Below, in pieces: positions 9,560-19,553 of a DNA stretch of 64,000 nt (positions within the stretch are counted from its first letter, which is position 1; every line of letters begins with the position of its first letter). The notes beneath the pieces were generated by a model that worked only from the letters and a program-made list of their open reading frames with translations, was not told the DNA's origin and ran no database searches. The stretch is from positions 229,177 through 293,176 of the forward strand of contig NZ_JAMBOR010000002.1 in assembly GCF_023715845.1 (NCBI RefSeq), in the 5' to 3' direction. A program made the position numbers and the translations under genes. The DNA is from Fictibacillus phosphorivorans (GTDB taxonomy: Bacteria; Bacillota; Bacilli; Bacillales; Fictibacillaceae).

Positions 9560-10039
9560 ATGTTACAATATGAAGTTAAGAAATTATTAGTTAACTATAA
9601 AACATTGGAAGAGTTTAAGCAGTTTAAAGAATATGGGGTACAAGAACTGTCAATGCTCGAAGACCTTCAAGAAAATATGATCGAAAACGACAGCGAGTCC
9701 CCATTCTACGGAATTTATTACGGAGATAAGCTAGTCGCCCGTATGAGTTTATATCAGATTCAAGCGGCATATGATCAGTATTTTGATCCTCCGCAAGATT
9801 ATTTAGAGCTCTGGAAACTAGAAGTACTTCCACATTATCAGACAAAAGGACTCGGAAGAGCACTTGTTGAATTTGCTAAAACGTTCAATTTACCTATTAA
9901 AACAAACGGCCGACAGCAATCAGGAAGTTTCTGGGAGAAGATGGGCTTTGAAGCTGTTACCTATAACCAAGACCGCGATCGCGGACAAAACCCTTATGTA
10001 TGGTATCCAACCGGAGTAAGTGAACAGAGACTTGCATAA
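9560..10039 (+). CDS. ylbP: GNAT-family N-acetyltransferase YlbP
   Basis: A predicted acetyl-CoA-dependent N-acetyltransferase of 159 residues; the substrate is unknown. The acetyl-CoA-binding motif A is visible as LPHYQTKGLGRALVEFAK. The protein ends in a conserved tail VWYPTGVS. ATG 9560 is taken because GGGGGAG precedes it; the upstream ATG 9542 has no ribosome site. It lies between the acyl-CoA carboxylase insertion and gerR, matching the ylbO-ylbP order in B. subtilis. Confidence 0.9.
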   Translation: MLQYEVKKLLVNYKTLEEFKQFKEYGVQELSMLEDLQENMIENDSESPFYGIYYGDKLVARMSLYQIQAAYDQYFDPPQDYLELWKLEVLPHYQTKGLGRALVEFAKTFNLPIKTNGRQQSGSFWEKMGFEAVTYNQDRDRGQNPYVWYPTGVSEQRLA

Positions 10040-10043
10040 ACCG

Positions 10044-10072
10044 AAAAAAGATGGCAAATGCCATCTTTTTTT
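10044..10072. terminator. Bidirectional terminator between ylbP and gerR
   Basis: AGATGGC aaat GCCATCT with A and T tracts on both sides, serving the convergent ylbP (+) and gerR (-). The gerR stop codon overlaps the end of the T tract. Confidence 0.88.
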
Positions 10073-10640
10073 AATTTCGAACAGGGACTTCCGTAAGTTT
10101 TCTTGCTCTTTCCATGAGCTGAAGTATTTCTTTATAATCACGGCAAACCGTTTCATATTCTTTACTGATCTTCTCTAACTTATTTTTTAGATTGCCGTTT
10201 TCTTTTTTCATATGCTGTAGTTTTGAAAGTAGGGCTTTGTTTTCTGATTCTAAATTCTTTGCTGATGGGCCTTCTGTCTGAAGCTGTTGGAGATATAAAA
10301 TAATTTCATTCAACGATAGATTTTTTACTCGTTCATTCTTGCTAGTAACCTCAGCATTAAAGGTGAATGCATGATCAGACGATTGGGAAGCGAAATGCTT
10401 TCCATTTCTTCTATTGCGTTCTTTACGAACTTTTTTCGCTTCTGTTATCGCCTTCTCATATTGTTTTCGTATGAGTGAGTTCCATCTAAACCCACAAGCA
10501 GCAGGAGTTCTTGATAATTTCTCACCTACTTCTTCAAATGCAACAAGCTGTGTACTGCCCTCTCGAATGTGCCTTAGTGTGATTTCTGCAAGAATCGCGT
10601 CTTCGTCTTTTGTCCAGGCATCCTGGCGCAAATTGCTCAT
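10071..10640 (-). CDS. gerR: RsfA/GerR-family sporulation transcription regulator (YlbO)
   Basis: A 189-residue DNA-binding regulator. The N-terminal Myb/SANT-like domain (about residues 6-60) has [13 protein letters not shown] and the FRWNSLIR recognition part; a long coiled coil fills about residues 110-185. RsfA-like proteins modulate σE/σF-dependent gene sets during sporulation; GerR (YlbO) is the σE-stage member in B. subtilis. The gene symbol is assigned by position beside ylbP. It starts at ATG 10640 after a GGGGGGA ribosome site. Confidence 0.85.
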   Translation of the reverse strand: MSNLRQDAWTKDEDAILAEITLRHIREGSTQLVAFEEVGEKLSRTPAACGFRWNSLIRKQYEKAITEAKKVRKERNRRNGKHFASQSSDHAFTFNAEVTSKNERVKNLSLNEIILYLQQLQTEGPSAKNLESENKALLSKLQHMKKENGNLKNKLEKISKEYETVCRDYKEILQLMERARKLTEVPVRN

Positions 10641-10780
10641 AATAATCCCCCCATTTTAGTGGTTTGTATTATGAATATGCTAGTGCTAGAAAAGATAGAC
10701 TTTTTATTCTACTAAAATGGAGGGAAGTTTATTTTTGGGCTGTTTTTTTTACATCAATCGCCGTTATAAAAGAGTAAAAT

Positions 10781-11542
10781 TCAAGACTTCTTTAAGAAGG
10801 CCTCTACTCTTTTATGATGTTCATCAGAAGCCCAGAGCTTTGCGCATCTTCTGACTTCATCCTGAACGTTTTGTTTAATTTTGTTCTGATCATACCTAGT
10901 AAGCTGCAGTGTTTTATAAGAAGTAATAACACCAAGAGGCTGAGCGGTGTATCTTCTTAAATACCGCTCTGTTTCCTTCTTACTATTCCCTTTAATTACA
11001 TATTGGATAAAACCGAGGTCCATCCCCTGTTTAGCTGTTATGGGAGAGGAACTATAGAGAAGATCCATTGCTTCTGTCTGTCTGACTCTCTCTAACAGAT
11101 AACTTCCTCCGCCCCACCCTGTTGTGATTCCGAGTCTGCCTTGAATAAATCCAACTTTTGCTTCTGCGCGTGCCAGTCTAATATCACATGCAGTTGCTAT
11201 CTCACAGCCTCCTCCAACAGCGGAACCATTTATAAGTGCAACCGTTGGTTTAGGAAAGAAAAAGAGTTCATTCAGTACATCAGCCATTTTTGAGAGCATA
11301 CCAAATGCTTCTTCTTCCGTTTTTAATGAATGAAAAGCATTTAGATCACCGCCAGAACAAAATGCTTTTGTGCCAGCTCCCGTTATAATTACTACTTTTA
11401 TCTCGTTATCCATTTTGGCCTTATTTAAAAATGACGATAATTTCTCCATCACTTCAAAATTAATTGCATTTCTTACCGTAGGACGGTTTAGTGTGATCCA
11501 TCCAATATGATTCTCTTTATGCCAAAGTACGGCCTGCTCCAT
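10781..11542 (-). CDS. Enoyl-CoA hydratase/isomerase-family protein
   Basis: A crotonase-fold protein of 253 residues. The oxyanion-hole segments are visible: AFCSGGDLNAF near residue 63 and GSAVGGGCEIATACD near residue 106. The glutamate in GGGCE is the first catalytic acid of the hydratases. At the place of the second (PEI in classical enzymes) this protein reads FIQGRLG, so the second acid seems to be missing. It may be an isomerase, decarboxylase or thioesterase-like member. It is inserted between rpmF and gerR, which adjoin in B. subtilis, and could work with the acyl-CoA carboxylase operon nearby (inference). Confidence 0.85.
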   Translation of the reverse strand: MEQAVLWHKENHIGWITLNRPTVRNAINFEVMEKLSSFLNKAKMDNEIKVVIITGAGTKAFCSGGDLNAFHSLKTEEEAFGMLSKMADVLNELFFFPKPTVALINGSAVGGGCEIATACDIRLARAEAKVGFIQGRLGITTGWGGGSYLLERVRQTEAMDLLYSSSPITAKQGMDLGFIQYVIKGNSKKETERYLRRYTAQPLGVITSYKTLQLTRYDQNKIKQNVQDEVRRCAKLWASDEHHKRVEAFLKKS

Positions 11543-11586
11543 GCTTACACCTCCGATAAAAGAAAGCGCTTCTTTTTATGTATATG

Positions 11587-11618
11587 AAAAAACAGGAAGC
11601 ATAAGGCTTCCTGTTTTT
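11587..11618 (-). terminator. Terminator after rpmF
   Basis: AAACAGGAAGC ataag GCTTCCTGTTT with an A run upstream on the plus strand (T tract on the minus strand). It ends the ylbN-rpmF transcript. Confidence 0.88.
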
Positions 11619-11620
11619 CA

Positions 11621-11794
11621 TTACTTGCTTACTACTTCTTTTCCTTTGTAAGATCCACACTCACGACAAACACGGTGAGATAACTTGTATTCTCCGCACT
11701 GTGGACACTTTACCATACCAGGCATGGAAAGCTTATAGTGTGTACGACGCTTCGCTTGGCGAGTTTGTGATGTTCTGCGAAAAGGTACTGCCAT
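11621..11794 (-). CDS. rpmF: 50S ribosomal protein L32
   Basis: A 57-residue large-subunit protein. It starts [19 protein letters not shown] and contains two zinc-ligand pairs, CPQC and CREC, so it is the zinc-binding form rather than a cysteine-free paralogue. The ribosome site AAGGAGG precedes ATG 11794. It follows ylbN, the usual ylbN-rpmF pair of Firmicutes. Confidence 0.97.
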   Translation of the reverse strand: MAVPFRRTSQTRQAKRRTHYKLSMPGMVKCPQCGEYKLSHRVCRECGSYKGKEVVSK

Positions 11795-11845
11795 TTTGTA
11801 TCCACCTCCTTAAAGGTCTTGAAAGAATCATTATAAACTATTCTT

Positions 11846-12367
11846 TCATTCATTGTCTTTGTCAAAAAATTTAGCCAGACCAGCCATTCTCGGGTCAACC
11901 CGGTTTTGACGGTCTTCATCCGTTATCCTTTGCCATCCCTTTCCCTCTTGGGGAGCAGGACCATCTGTGACATCTCCAGCCGTTACTTTCAGCGGCTTTT
12001 CAAGCAAAATATGCTCTTCGATGACAGGGAGAAGATCAACGTAATGACCTTCGACTTTATGAAGGCTTTCTTCATCTTCAAATTCCGTATAGTTCGGGTC
12101 GAAAATGAAAATTTCCGTCATTTTTACCGAAAATGGAAATTCCACATCCGCCAAAGTGCTTGCACAAGGCAGCACCATTTTTCCTTTTATAGTCAAATAA
12201 AAAGTGGCTTTTTGTTGAGTAACATCCGCATGTCCTTCTACGTAAACAGGATCAATGCTTCTGATCTCAGGGTCTTTTTCCATAACACCGCTCGCATCAA
12301 CGTGTTGTTCAAACGTTAACGGTTTTTTACGGTAAAAATTTTTTAATTCCTGTAGTGACCATTTCAT
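11846..12367 (-). CDS. ylbN: YceD/DUF177 family protein YlbN
   Basis: A 173-residue protein of the DUF177 (YceD) family, almost always encoded just upstream of rpmF and implicated in large-subunit rRNA/ribosome biogenesis in other bacteria. The central conserved part reads LPCASTLADVEFPFSVKMTEIF, and the C-terminal part has GLAKFFDKD. A single upstream start is used. The 51-base gap to rpmF fits one operon. Confidence 0.93.
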   Translation of the reverse strand: MKWSLQELKNFYRKKPLTFEQHVDASGVMEKDPEIRSIDPVYVEGHADVTQQKATFYLTIKGKMVLPCASTLADVEFPFSVKMTEIFIFDPNYTEFEDEESLHKVEGHYVDLLPVIEEHILLEKPLKVTAGDVTDGPAPQEGKGWQRITDEDRQNRVDPRMAGLAKFFDKDNE

Positions 12368-12517
12368 GTCTTTATCACCTCAAGGCAACAGTAGTAATTA
12401 TATCGGTCAAAATATAAAATGTCAATATTATATCTTTACAGTGATGCTTTTGATTTTAAACTGTTTTTAGTACAATGTAAACGTAAAAGATTCAAGGACT
12501 GTTAAGGAGTGGATTTA

Positions 12518-13723
12518 TTGAAAGCCACCGGTGTAGTTGTAGAATATAACCCTTTTCACAATGGTCATTATTATCATTTGCAAGAATCCAGGAATGTAAC
12601 ACAAGCCGATTGTGTAATCGCCGTAATGAGCGGGAATTTTCTTCAACGCGGGGAACCTGCTCTCCTATCTAAATGGAAACGAACAAAAATGGCTCTTTTG
12701 GGAGGCGCTGATCTTGTTATAGAACTTCCTTATGCATACGCCACAAGCTACGCACCTCGTTTTGCTTTTGGAAGCATCTTTCTGCTGCAGGCAGCAGGTG
12801 CAGATTCTTTTTGTTTTGGCAGCGAATCAGGCGATGTATCGGTTTTTCATGAAACGCTGGATTTAGTGAACTCTCAGGATCAAGACTTCCAAGCCTATGT
12901 TAGTGAATTTATAGCCCAAGGATTATCCTATCCTACAGCTGCTGCAAGAGCTTTTGAACAGCTGAAACGACCATTGCCCCTTGATCTTAGCAAACCAAAT
13001 AATATTTTAGGGTTTGAGTACATCCGTGCAAGCCGAGAACTCGGTTCAGCCATACAGCCCTTCACGATCAAGAGGAAGAATGCCAATTATCATGATGTTC
13101 TTCTGGGTAAAGGGGATATTGCAAGTGCAACTGCTATAAGGGAAGCCGTCTTCTCCCATGATATCGAAAAAGCAGCCAGCTACATACCGGATTACACCTC
13201 TAACATTTTAAAAGTTGAGAAAAAGGAAAAAGGAACATTAATGAGCTGGGAACGCTTATACCCCCTCCTGCGTTATCAACTATTATCTTCAAGTCCTTCT
13301 GAAATAAACAAATTTTATGAAATAGAAGAAGGATTAGAATTTAGAATGATCGAGGCGATGAAGGAAGCTGAAGATTTCCAGTCATTTATGAGCCGCCTAA
13401 AAACAAAACGATACACCTGGACACGGCTCCAGCGAGCATGTCTTCACGTACTGAATAAAATCCAGAAAGAGGATATGCATCAAATTTTGGACGCTCCTCC
13501 TAAATATCTACGTGTTCTTGGGATGACAGAAACGGGACGAGAATACCTTAGTTCTGTGAAAAAATCTCTAGAACTCCCTTTAGTCACCACTGTTTCAAAG
13601 CACGATTTTGAAGGCCTAAAAATGGAGGCAAAAACGTCGCTTGTCTATGCTCAAGGCGCCGTATTAAACGGATCATTAGCCGAAAAGGAAGAGTATAATA
13701 CTCCACCGGTGATGATAAAATAA
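12518..13723 (+). CDS. tmcAL: tRNA(Met) cytidine acetate ligase TmcAL (YlbM)
   Basis: Forms N4-acetylcytidine at the wobble position of elongator tRNA-Met using acetate and ATP. The nucleotidyltransferase core has VVEYNPFHNGHYYHL at the N-terminus, with the HxGH-type motif, and MSGNFLQRGEPA near residue 38. I choose the TTG at 12518 (AAGGAG eight bases upstream; homologues begin MKA.G.VVEYNPFHNGH). The alternative GTG 12509 overlaps the ribosome site. The length is 401 residues. It is divergent from ylbN. Confidence 0.93.
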   Translation: MKATGVVVEYNPFHNGHYYHLQESRNVTQADCVIAVMSGNFLQRGEPALLSKWKRTKMALLGGADLVIELPYAYATSYAPRFAFGSIFLLQAAGADSFCFGSESGDVSVFHETLDLVNSQDQDFQAYVSEFIAQGLSYPTAAARAFEQLKRPLPLDLSKPNNILGFEYIRASRELGSAIQPFTIKRKNANYHDVLLGKGDIASATAIREAVFSHDIEKAASYIPDYTSNILKVEKKEKGTLMSWERLYPLLRYQLLSSSPSEINKFYEIEEGLEFRMIEAMKEAEDFQSFMSRLKTKRYTWTRLQRACLHVLNKIQKEDMHQILDAPPKYLRVLGMTETGREYLSSVKKSLELPLVTTVSKHDFEGLKMEAKTSLVYAQGAVLNGSLAEKEEYNTPPVMIK

Positions 13724-13741
13724 GAATACTTCTAAATTAAG

Positions 13742-13782
13742 AAAAGGATGCTGCTCCATAACTGGAACTGCATCCTTTTTTA
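13742..13782 (+). terminator. Terminator after tmcAL
   Basis: AAAAGGATGC and GCATCCTTTTTT with an 18-base loop, directly downstream of the tmcAL stop. Confidence 0.8.
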
Positions 13783-13849
13783 ATGCTATTCTTTAAAAGA
13801 CTATTGCTTTTAAGTATTTTCTTCCTATGTGGAAGTTGCCCCGAGACTC

Positions 13850-14893
13850 CTAAAGCTTCTCTAAATACTCTAAAGCATCATCTAACGTCTTCACAGGTAC
13901 AATCTTCATCTTTGAACCAATATCTTTTTGTGCTTTAACCGCATCACGATAGTTGTTTGCTTCAACCGGAGCAAAGAATATTTCTGCTCCTGCCTCGTCC
14001 GCTGCAACGATCTTTTGCTTTATCCCTCCGATCGGACCTACCTTTCTTTGAAGGTCCATCGTACCTGTCCCCGCGATCTTTTTGCCATGGGTCAAATCTT
14101 CATTAGAGAGCTGATCTAAGATTTCAAGCGTAAACATAAGACCAGCAGACGGTCCACCGATTTGAGAAGTGTCAATTTTAACTTTAGGCTCCGTTACGAT
14201 GGTAACGTCTGTTACAGGTGAAGTGATGCCAAGCCCTGCTTTAGGACCTTGGTTCTGCACATATTTCTTTGGGAATTCTTCAATGTTTATAGCAACGTTC
14301 ATCTTGTTGTCGCCGCGTAAGACAGTCAGATCTACTTTGTCTCCTGCTTTTTTAGGACTTAGCACATCTAACAGTCTTTTAGTTTCCATAACAGGTTTAT
14401 GGTCAACTGCTACTATCTTATCTCCAACTTTTAATTTTTTTTCTGCTGGCATACCAGACATGATTCCGGTCACATACACACCATGATATTCAATGTCGAC
14501 TTTCTTACCTGCTTCTTGATAAGCCACGATGGTTGCTGCATGTTGTGAGTCTTCCATCATTTGAAGCTGTCTTTGATTGTATTCCTCATCTGTCTCATCT
14601 TCGCTTCTGATTTGATCGGCAGGTATGATTTCTCGATAATCACTAAATTTTGCCCATATGTACTGAGGTATGTTTGCCGTTCCGATCGATACAGTTGTAA
14701 GCATAAAAGTCCCTTTATCTTCATCACCACCTTCTACATGGATGATCGGGTCTAGCTCCCTAGCATCACCAGGAGAAGTAATGTAATAAGGCAGGGGATA
14801 AAAGGCGAGGAACGCAAATACAAGTAAAAACAAGATAACAAACTTATTTTGCGAGAAAAAATTTTTCTTTTTCTCTTCTCTATTGATGGTCAT
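13850..14893 (-). CDS. ylbL: PDZ and Lon-type S16 protease YlbL
   Basis: A membrane-anchored serine protease of 347 residues. It has an N-terminal anchor (about 14-33), a central PDZ domain (about 130-210), and a C-terminal Lon-type S16 peptidase. The catalytic serine is in GGPSAGLMFTLEI and the lysine in GGIKQKIVAADEAG. In B. subtilis YlbL, with CtpA, clears the division inhibitor YneA after DNA damage; streptococcal relatives (SepM) process pheromone. Its start overlaps the end of ylbK by 14 bases, so the two are coupled. Confidence 0.93.
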   Translation of the reverse strand: MTINREEKKKNFFSQNKFVILFLLVFAFLAFYPLPYYITSPGDARELDPIIHVEGGDEDKGTFMLTTVSIGTANIPQYIWAKFSDYREIIPADQIRSEDETDEEYNQRQLQMMEDSQHAATIVAYQEAGKKVDIEYHGVYVTGIMSGMPAEKKLKVGDKIVAVDHKPVMETKRLLDVLSPKKAGDKVDLTVLRGDNKMNVAINIEEFPKKYVQNQGPKAGLGITSPVTDVTIVTEPKVKIDTSQIGGPSAGLMFTLEILDQLSNEDLTHGKKIAGTGTMDLQRKVGPIGGIKQKIVAADEAGAEIFFAPVEANNYRDAVKAQKDIGSKMKIVPVKTLDDALEYLEKL

Positions 14894-15677
14894 TCGATGA
14901 CTCCTTCCAGGTCTTAATCTTTTCTAGAATTAGTGGAACCTGCTTTCTGCCAGCTTCCTCTCCTATAGCAATAATATCATTAACATCTTTAAATGCTGTT
15001 GAGCTGAATTGTTCTACCATTGGACGAATCATAATATCCGCTGATACTTCATGCCACCTGACCATTTCTCGCTGCATAATATCGATGCTCTGGATGATCA
15101 CATCAAAGATGGATGATACCTCATGCTCAGCTTTGAAATGGGAGATATCCACTGCTATGACCAAGTCTGCCCCCATCTCCCGTACTACAGAAACTGGCAC
15201 ACGATCAATCACGCCTCCATCTACTAACAGCTTGCCGTCTATTTTTTCAGGGACCATGATTCCAGGAATTGAAATACTTGCTCTTACTGCATCAGCGATG
15301 GGGCCTGATGTGAACACTACTTTCTCACCCAACAGCAAGTCCGTTGCAACGATGGATAATGGAATTTGGGTTTGCTCGATATGTTTTTGCTTCGTAAGCA
15401 GTTTTATTAATTCTTTAATCTTTTTTCCTGTAATGAACCCCATTTTAGGGACCGTATAATCCATATAATATTTTCGCTTAAAAAGATTTGCCATTTTATA
15501 TAGATTTTCGTCACTATGCCCGATGCAAACCATCGCACCGACAAGTGCCCCCATACTACTTCCAGCTATCATATCAATTGGAATTCCGGCTTCTCTTATT
15601 GCTTTTACCACTCCAAGATGCGCAAAGCCTCTGGCGCCGCCAGACCCTAGAGCAAGTCCGATTTTAGGTTCAGTCAT
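14880..15677 (-). CDS. ylbK: Patatin-like phospholipase family protein YlbK
   Basis: A predicted lipid acyl hydrolase with a Ser-Asp dyad, 265 residues. The motifs are GSGGARG (oxyanion loop, near residue 10), GSSMG (nucleophile serine) and DGG (catalytic aspartate in LLVDGGVIDRVPV). I take ATG 15677, with GGAGGAG six bases upstream, over ATG 15701. Its substrate is unknown. It is upstream of and overlapping ylbL. Confidence 0.92.
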   Translation of the reverse strand: MTEPKIGLALGSGGARGFAHLGVVKAIREAGIPIDMIAGSSMGALVGAMVCIGHSDENLYKMANLFKRKYYMDYTVPKMGFITGKKIKELIKLLTKQKHIEQTQIPLSIVATDLLLGEKVVFTSGPIADAVRASISIPGIMVPEKIDGKLLVDGGVIDRVPVSVVREMGADLVIAVDISHFKAEHEVSSIFDVIIQSIDIMQREMVRWHEVSADIMIRPMVEQFSSTAFKDVNDIIAIGEEAGRKQVPLILEKIKTWKESSNDHQ

Positions 15678-15805
15678 CCTTTGCTCCTCCTTTGGAAGCA
15701 TCGTCTTTTTTTAACATATGGTCTAAAGCGATTAGCTATACGTATAAATAAGGATGAGGACAAGTAAGAAATGCGTACTATATAGTGAGAGGAGTAATCC
15801 CCTTT

Positions 15806-17520
<1,715 letters not shown>

Positions 17521-17528
17521 TTATTTTC

Positions 17529-18083
17529 TTAAATGCGTCTAAAAATGGAAATCGTTGTTGTCTTTCCGTAGGTTTCTTGTCTTATGCAATGAAAGCTGCC
17601 AACCTGCTCAGGCAAGGAAACATCTGTCCCATGTTCCGCGACAATGCTTCCATCATCTGCTAGCAATCCGAGTTTATCGATCTCTTCCATATCTTTCATT
17701 AACATTTGTTTTGCATAAGGAGGGTCCAGAAAGATCATGTTAAATTGAATTTCCCTTTTGTGAAGCGCTTTCAATGCGCGTTTTGCATCATTCCTAAAAA
17801 CTTCTGTTTTTTCTTCATAGTCGCATTGTTTGATATTTTCTTTAATGGTATGTATAGCTTTTTGATCTTTATCAATAAAAATAAAATGATCCATACCGCG
17901 GCTTAGTGCCTCGAGTCCAAGACCCCCGCTTCCGCCATAGAGATCCAGTCCAGATCCTCCCTCAAAAAAGGGACCAATCATGTTGAAAATGGATTCTTTA
18001 ATCTTATCGGTAGTAGGTCTCGTATTTGTGCCCGGTACAGCTTTTAGTGGCCTTCCTTTGCATTCTCCCGCTATTACTCTCAC
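17529..18083 (-). CDS. rsmD: 16S rRNA (guanine-966-N2)-methyltransferase RsmD (YlbH)
   Basis: A SAM-dependent rRNA methyltransferase of 184 residues. It starts VRVIAGECKGRPLKAVPG, followed by the substrate strip RPTTDKIKESIFN, the SAM motif DLYGGSGGLGLEALSRG and the catalytic MIFLDPPY (NPPY-type). GTG 18083 is preceded by AGGTG. It forms an operon with coaD. The long leader region upstream holds the divergent csfG RNA. Confidence 0.96.
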   Translation of the reverse strand: MRVIAGECKGRPLKAVPGTNTRPTTDKIKESIFNMIGPFFEGGSGLDLYGGSGGLGLEALSRGMDHFIFIDKDQKAIHTIKENIKQCDYEEKTEVFRNDAKRALKALHKREIQFNMIFLDPPYAKQMLMKDMEEIDKLGLLADDGSIVAEHGTDVSLPEQVGSFHCIRQETYGKTTTISIFRRI

Positions 18084-18174
18084 GTTTTTTCACCTGATTC
18101 TTTTATCCTTTTTTCCATTACCTATCCTATCACAAGTAAACACGTAATCAAACAATCAAATCTTTTACTAATAA

Positions 18175-18204
18175 GTATAGAGCAAAATAAAAGGGGTCAT
18201 ACTA
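18175..18204 (+). promoter_or_regulatory. σF/σG-type promoter of csfG
   Basis: GTATA at 18175-18179, a 15-base spacer, then GGTCATACTA at 18195-18204. This matches the σF consensus (GYATA, then GGNNANANTA), and the -10 also fits the σG form CATACTA. The expected start is near 18211. Confidence 0.75.
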
Positions 18205-18210
18205 CATATA

Positions 18211-18355
18211 ACAACATCACGAACGATGTTGTTGCCAACCGCGGAGAAGACTTACTCCCCATAAGTTCTTCATCCGGTTTCTCCTCTCCCATCGCCTTTG
18301 AACAGAAGTGATTTTTGTTTAAAGGCAACCTGCAGCAGACGCTGCAGGTTTTTTT
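18211..18355 (+). ncRNA. csfG: CsfG-like sporulation small RNA (ylbG-ylbH intergenic RNA)
   Basis: The ylbG-rsmD intergenic region of endospore formers encodes CsfG, a forespore RNA under σF/σG control. Here the candidate has a matching promoter and three hairpins. The first is at the 5' end (ACAACATC acgaac GATGTTGT). The second is GCCTTT...AAAGGC at about 18291-18325. The last is the intrinsic terminator CCTGCAGC agac GCTGCAGG plus T tract. The same conserved block was earlier catalogued as a ylbH leader motif. The call is based on position, promoter and terminator; no covariance search was run. Confidence 0.78.
18327..18355 (+). terminator. Intrinsic terminator of csfG
   Basis: AACCTGCAGC agac GCTGCAGGTT followed by TTTTT. 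Confidence 0.88.
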
Positions 18356-18428
18356 CATTCTTCGTTCTCTTTATCATTGCTTTTTGTTATCCTAATGAAG
18401 GAGAGTTAGGAGAAAGGAGCAATCTATT

Positions 18429-18806
18429 ATGATTCAACGATTTATTGAGCTTGGGGAAGGGTATTCAGATTTATATGAGCTTTTAGAAATTATTGAGACC
18501 AATAAAGACAGAGTTTCACAGCTTTTATGTCTAAGGCTTCAAAAAGAAGATAAAGAGTATGCTTCACTCGTAGCAGTTCTTAACCCTGCAGCAGAAGGTA
18601 ATTTCCAGCCGTTATACATATGCCGAGAAGGGGTACCGATTCCTTCTAAACGGTATAATCTATTTGAAGAAAAAGCTGCTGAGATCAATAAAGACATTAT
18701 TTCTTTTGATGTCAAACCATCCACAGATTTTGCGGAAACAGAGCTTTACTTCCATTATTTGACCGGTATTTTAAGATTAAATTATTTAATTCCATCATTA
18801 ACGTAA
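18429..18806 (+). CDS. Small conserved Bacillaceae protein (possible DUF7147)
   Basis: A 125-residue soluble acidic protein, with AAAGGAG nine bases before ATG 18429. No catalytic motif is visible. The C-terminal part LYFHYLTGILRLNYLIPSL is hydrophobic and probably a packing helix. I associate it with a family sometimes mislabelled methylthioribose kinase (perhaps DUF7147), but that is uncertain. It lies between csfG and ylbG, convergent with ylbG and sharing its terminator. Confidence 0.7.
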   Translation: MIQRFIELGEGYSDLYELLEIIETNKDRVSQLLCLRLQKEDKEYASLVAVLNPAAEGNFQPLYICREGVPIPSKRYNLFEEKAAEINKDIISFDVKPSTDFAETELYFHYLTGILRLNYLIPSLT

Positions 18807-18852
18807 AAAAAAACAGGCAGCAGTTTTTATACCTTTGCTTGCCTGTTTTTTT
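18806..18852. terminator. Bidirectional terminator between 18429-18806 and ylbG
   Basis: AAACAGGCA and TGCCTGTTT separated by about 20 bases, with A and T tracts on both flanks. Confidence 0.8.
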
Positions 18853-19126
18853 AAATACCCATCTTATAATCATATTCTTTTGCTTTATCATGAATCTTAC
18901 TTTCATATTCGGTTTTAATTTCTTGTTTATGCGATTTCTTAACTTCTTTTACAAAGTGCAGTGATTCAAGTTTGGCTGCAATCTCATCTGCCTTATTTCC
19001 ATCACAATATAAAACCGCATATTTAAGTCTTCTCGAAACATAATGAACATTTCCATAGCGCCGCAGCTGTTTTGAAAATTTTAATGAATGGAGAAAGACA
19101 GAGAGTCCACGACGATTACCAATCAT
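18851..19126 (-). CDS. ylbG: UPF0298 (DUF2129) family protein YlbG
   Basis: A 91-residue protein starting [16 protein letters not shown], with [19 protein letters not shown] in the middle. This is the YlbG family, conserved in Firmicutes and adjacent to ylbF/rsmD; its molecular role is unknown. ATG 19126 with AAGGGG eight bases upstream is preferred over the earlier in-frame start at 19162, which lacks a ribosome site. Confidence 0.92.
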   Translation of the reverse strand: MIGNRRGLSVFLHSLKFSKQLRRYGNVHYVSRRLKYAVLYCDGNKADEIAAKLESLHFVKEVKKSHKQEIKTEYESKIHDKAKEYDYKMGI

Positions 19127-19226
19127 AACATAAGCCCCTTTAATAAATAATGATGTGCACATATTGTATAGATTGAGATACTATATTTTACCCATTATAC
19201 TGATCAAAATAAGGATGTGTTCATAT

Positions 19227-19550
19227 ATGGATCTTGCGATTATATGGGAAGATTTTTTTAACCGAATCAAATCAGATCCTAAAGTCATCACCATTGAAAA
19301 AAAATTAATGGCAGGTATTCCTTTCGTCTATGTATCTGTTGTCCCAAACACTTCACTCGATACTGCAACAGATATTTTAAAAGAGTATGCCGTAAAATCA
19401 ATGAAAGGAAAACGTCTATCATTGGAGCTTTTTTTTGTTAGATCCGAAGAAAACATATATGTTTTCCGTATGCGTTTCCTAGTTCCGCAAGAAAAAATGT
19501 TCTGTTGCGGTAACTTATGTTTTGACTGTATCAGGCTGAGAAATCCTTAA
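19227..19550 (+). CDS. Unrecognised small protein with a C-terminal cysteine cluster
   Basis: About 107 residues from ATG 19227 (AAGGATG upstream). I do not recognise it with confidence. Most of it looks like a compact alpha/beta domain. Near the C-terminus the segment MFCCGNLCFDCIRLRNP holds four cysteines as CC-x3-C-x2-C, which could bind a metal or an Fe-S cluster. It is convergent with ylbF, with only three bases between stop codons, and divergent from ylbG. A conserved hypothetical protein is the safest label. Confidence 0.65.
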   Translation: MDLAIIWEDFFNRIKSDPKVITIEKKLMAGIPFVYVSVVPNTSLDTATDILKEYAVKSMKGKRLSLELFFVRSEENIYVFRMRFLVPQEKMFCCGNLCFDCIRLRNP

Positions 19551-19553
19551 TTG

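Noticed and set aside
13811..13852. Fragment GGAAGTTGCCCCGAGACTCCT as a second copy of the dispersed repeat
   Set aside because: Only a short stretch resembles the repeat; too little to support a separate element.
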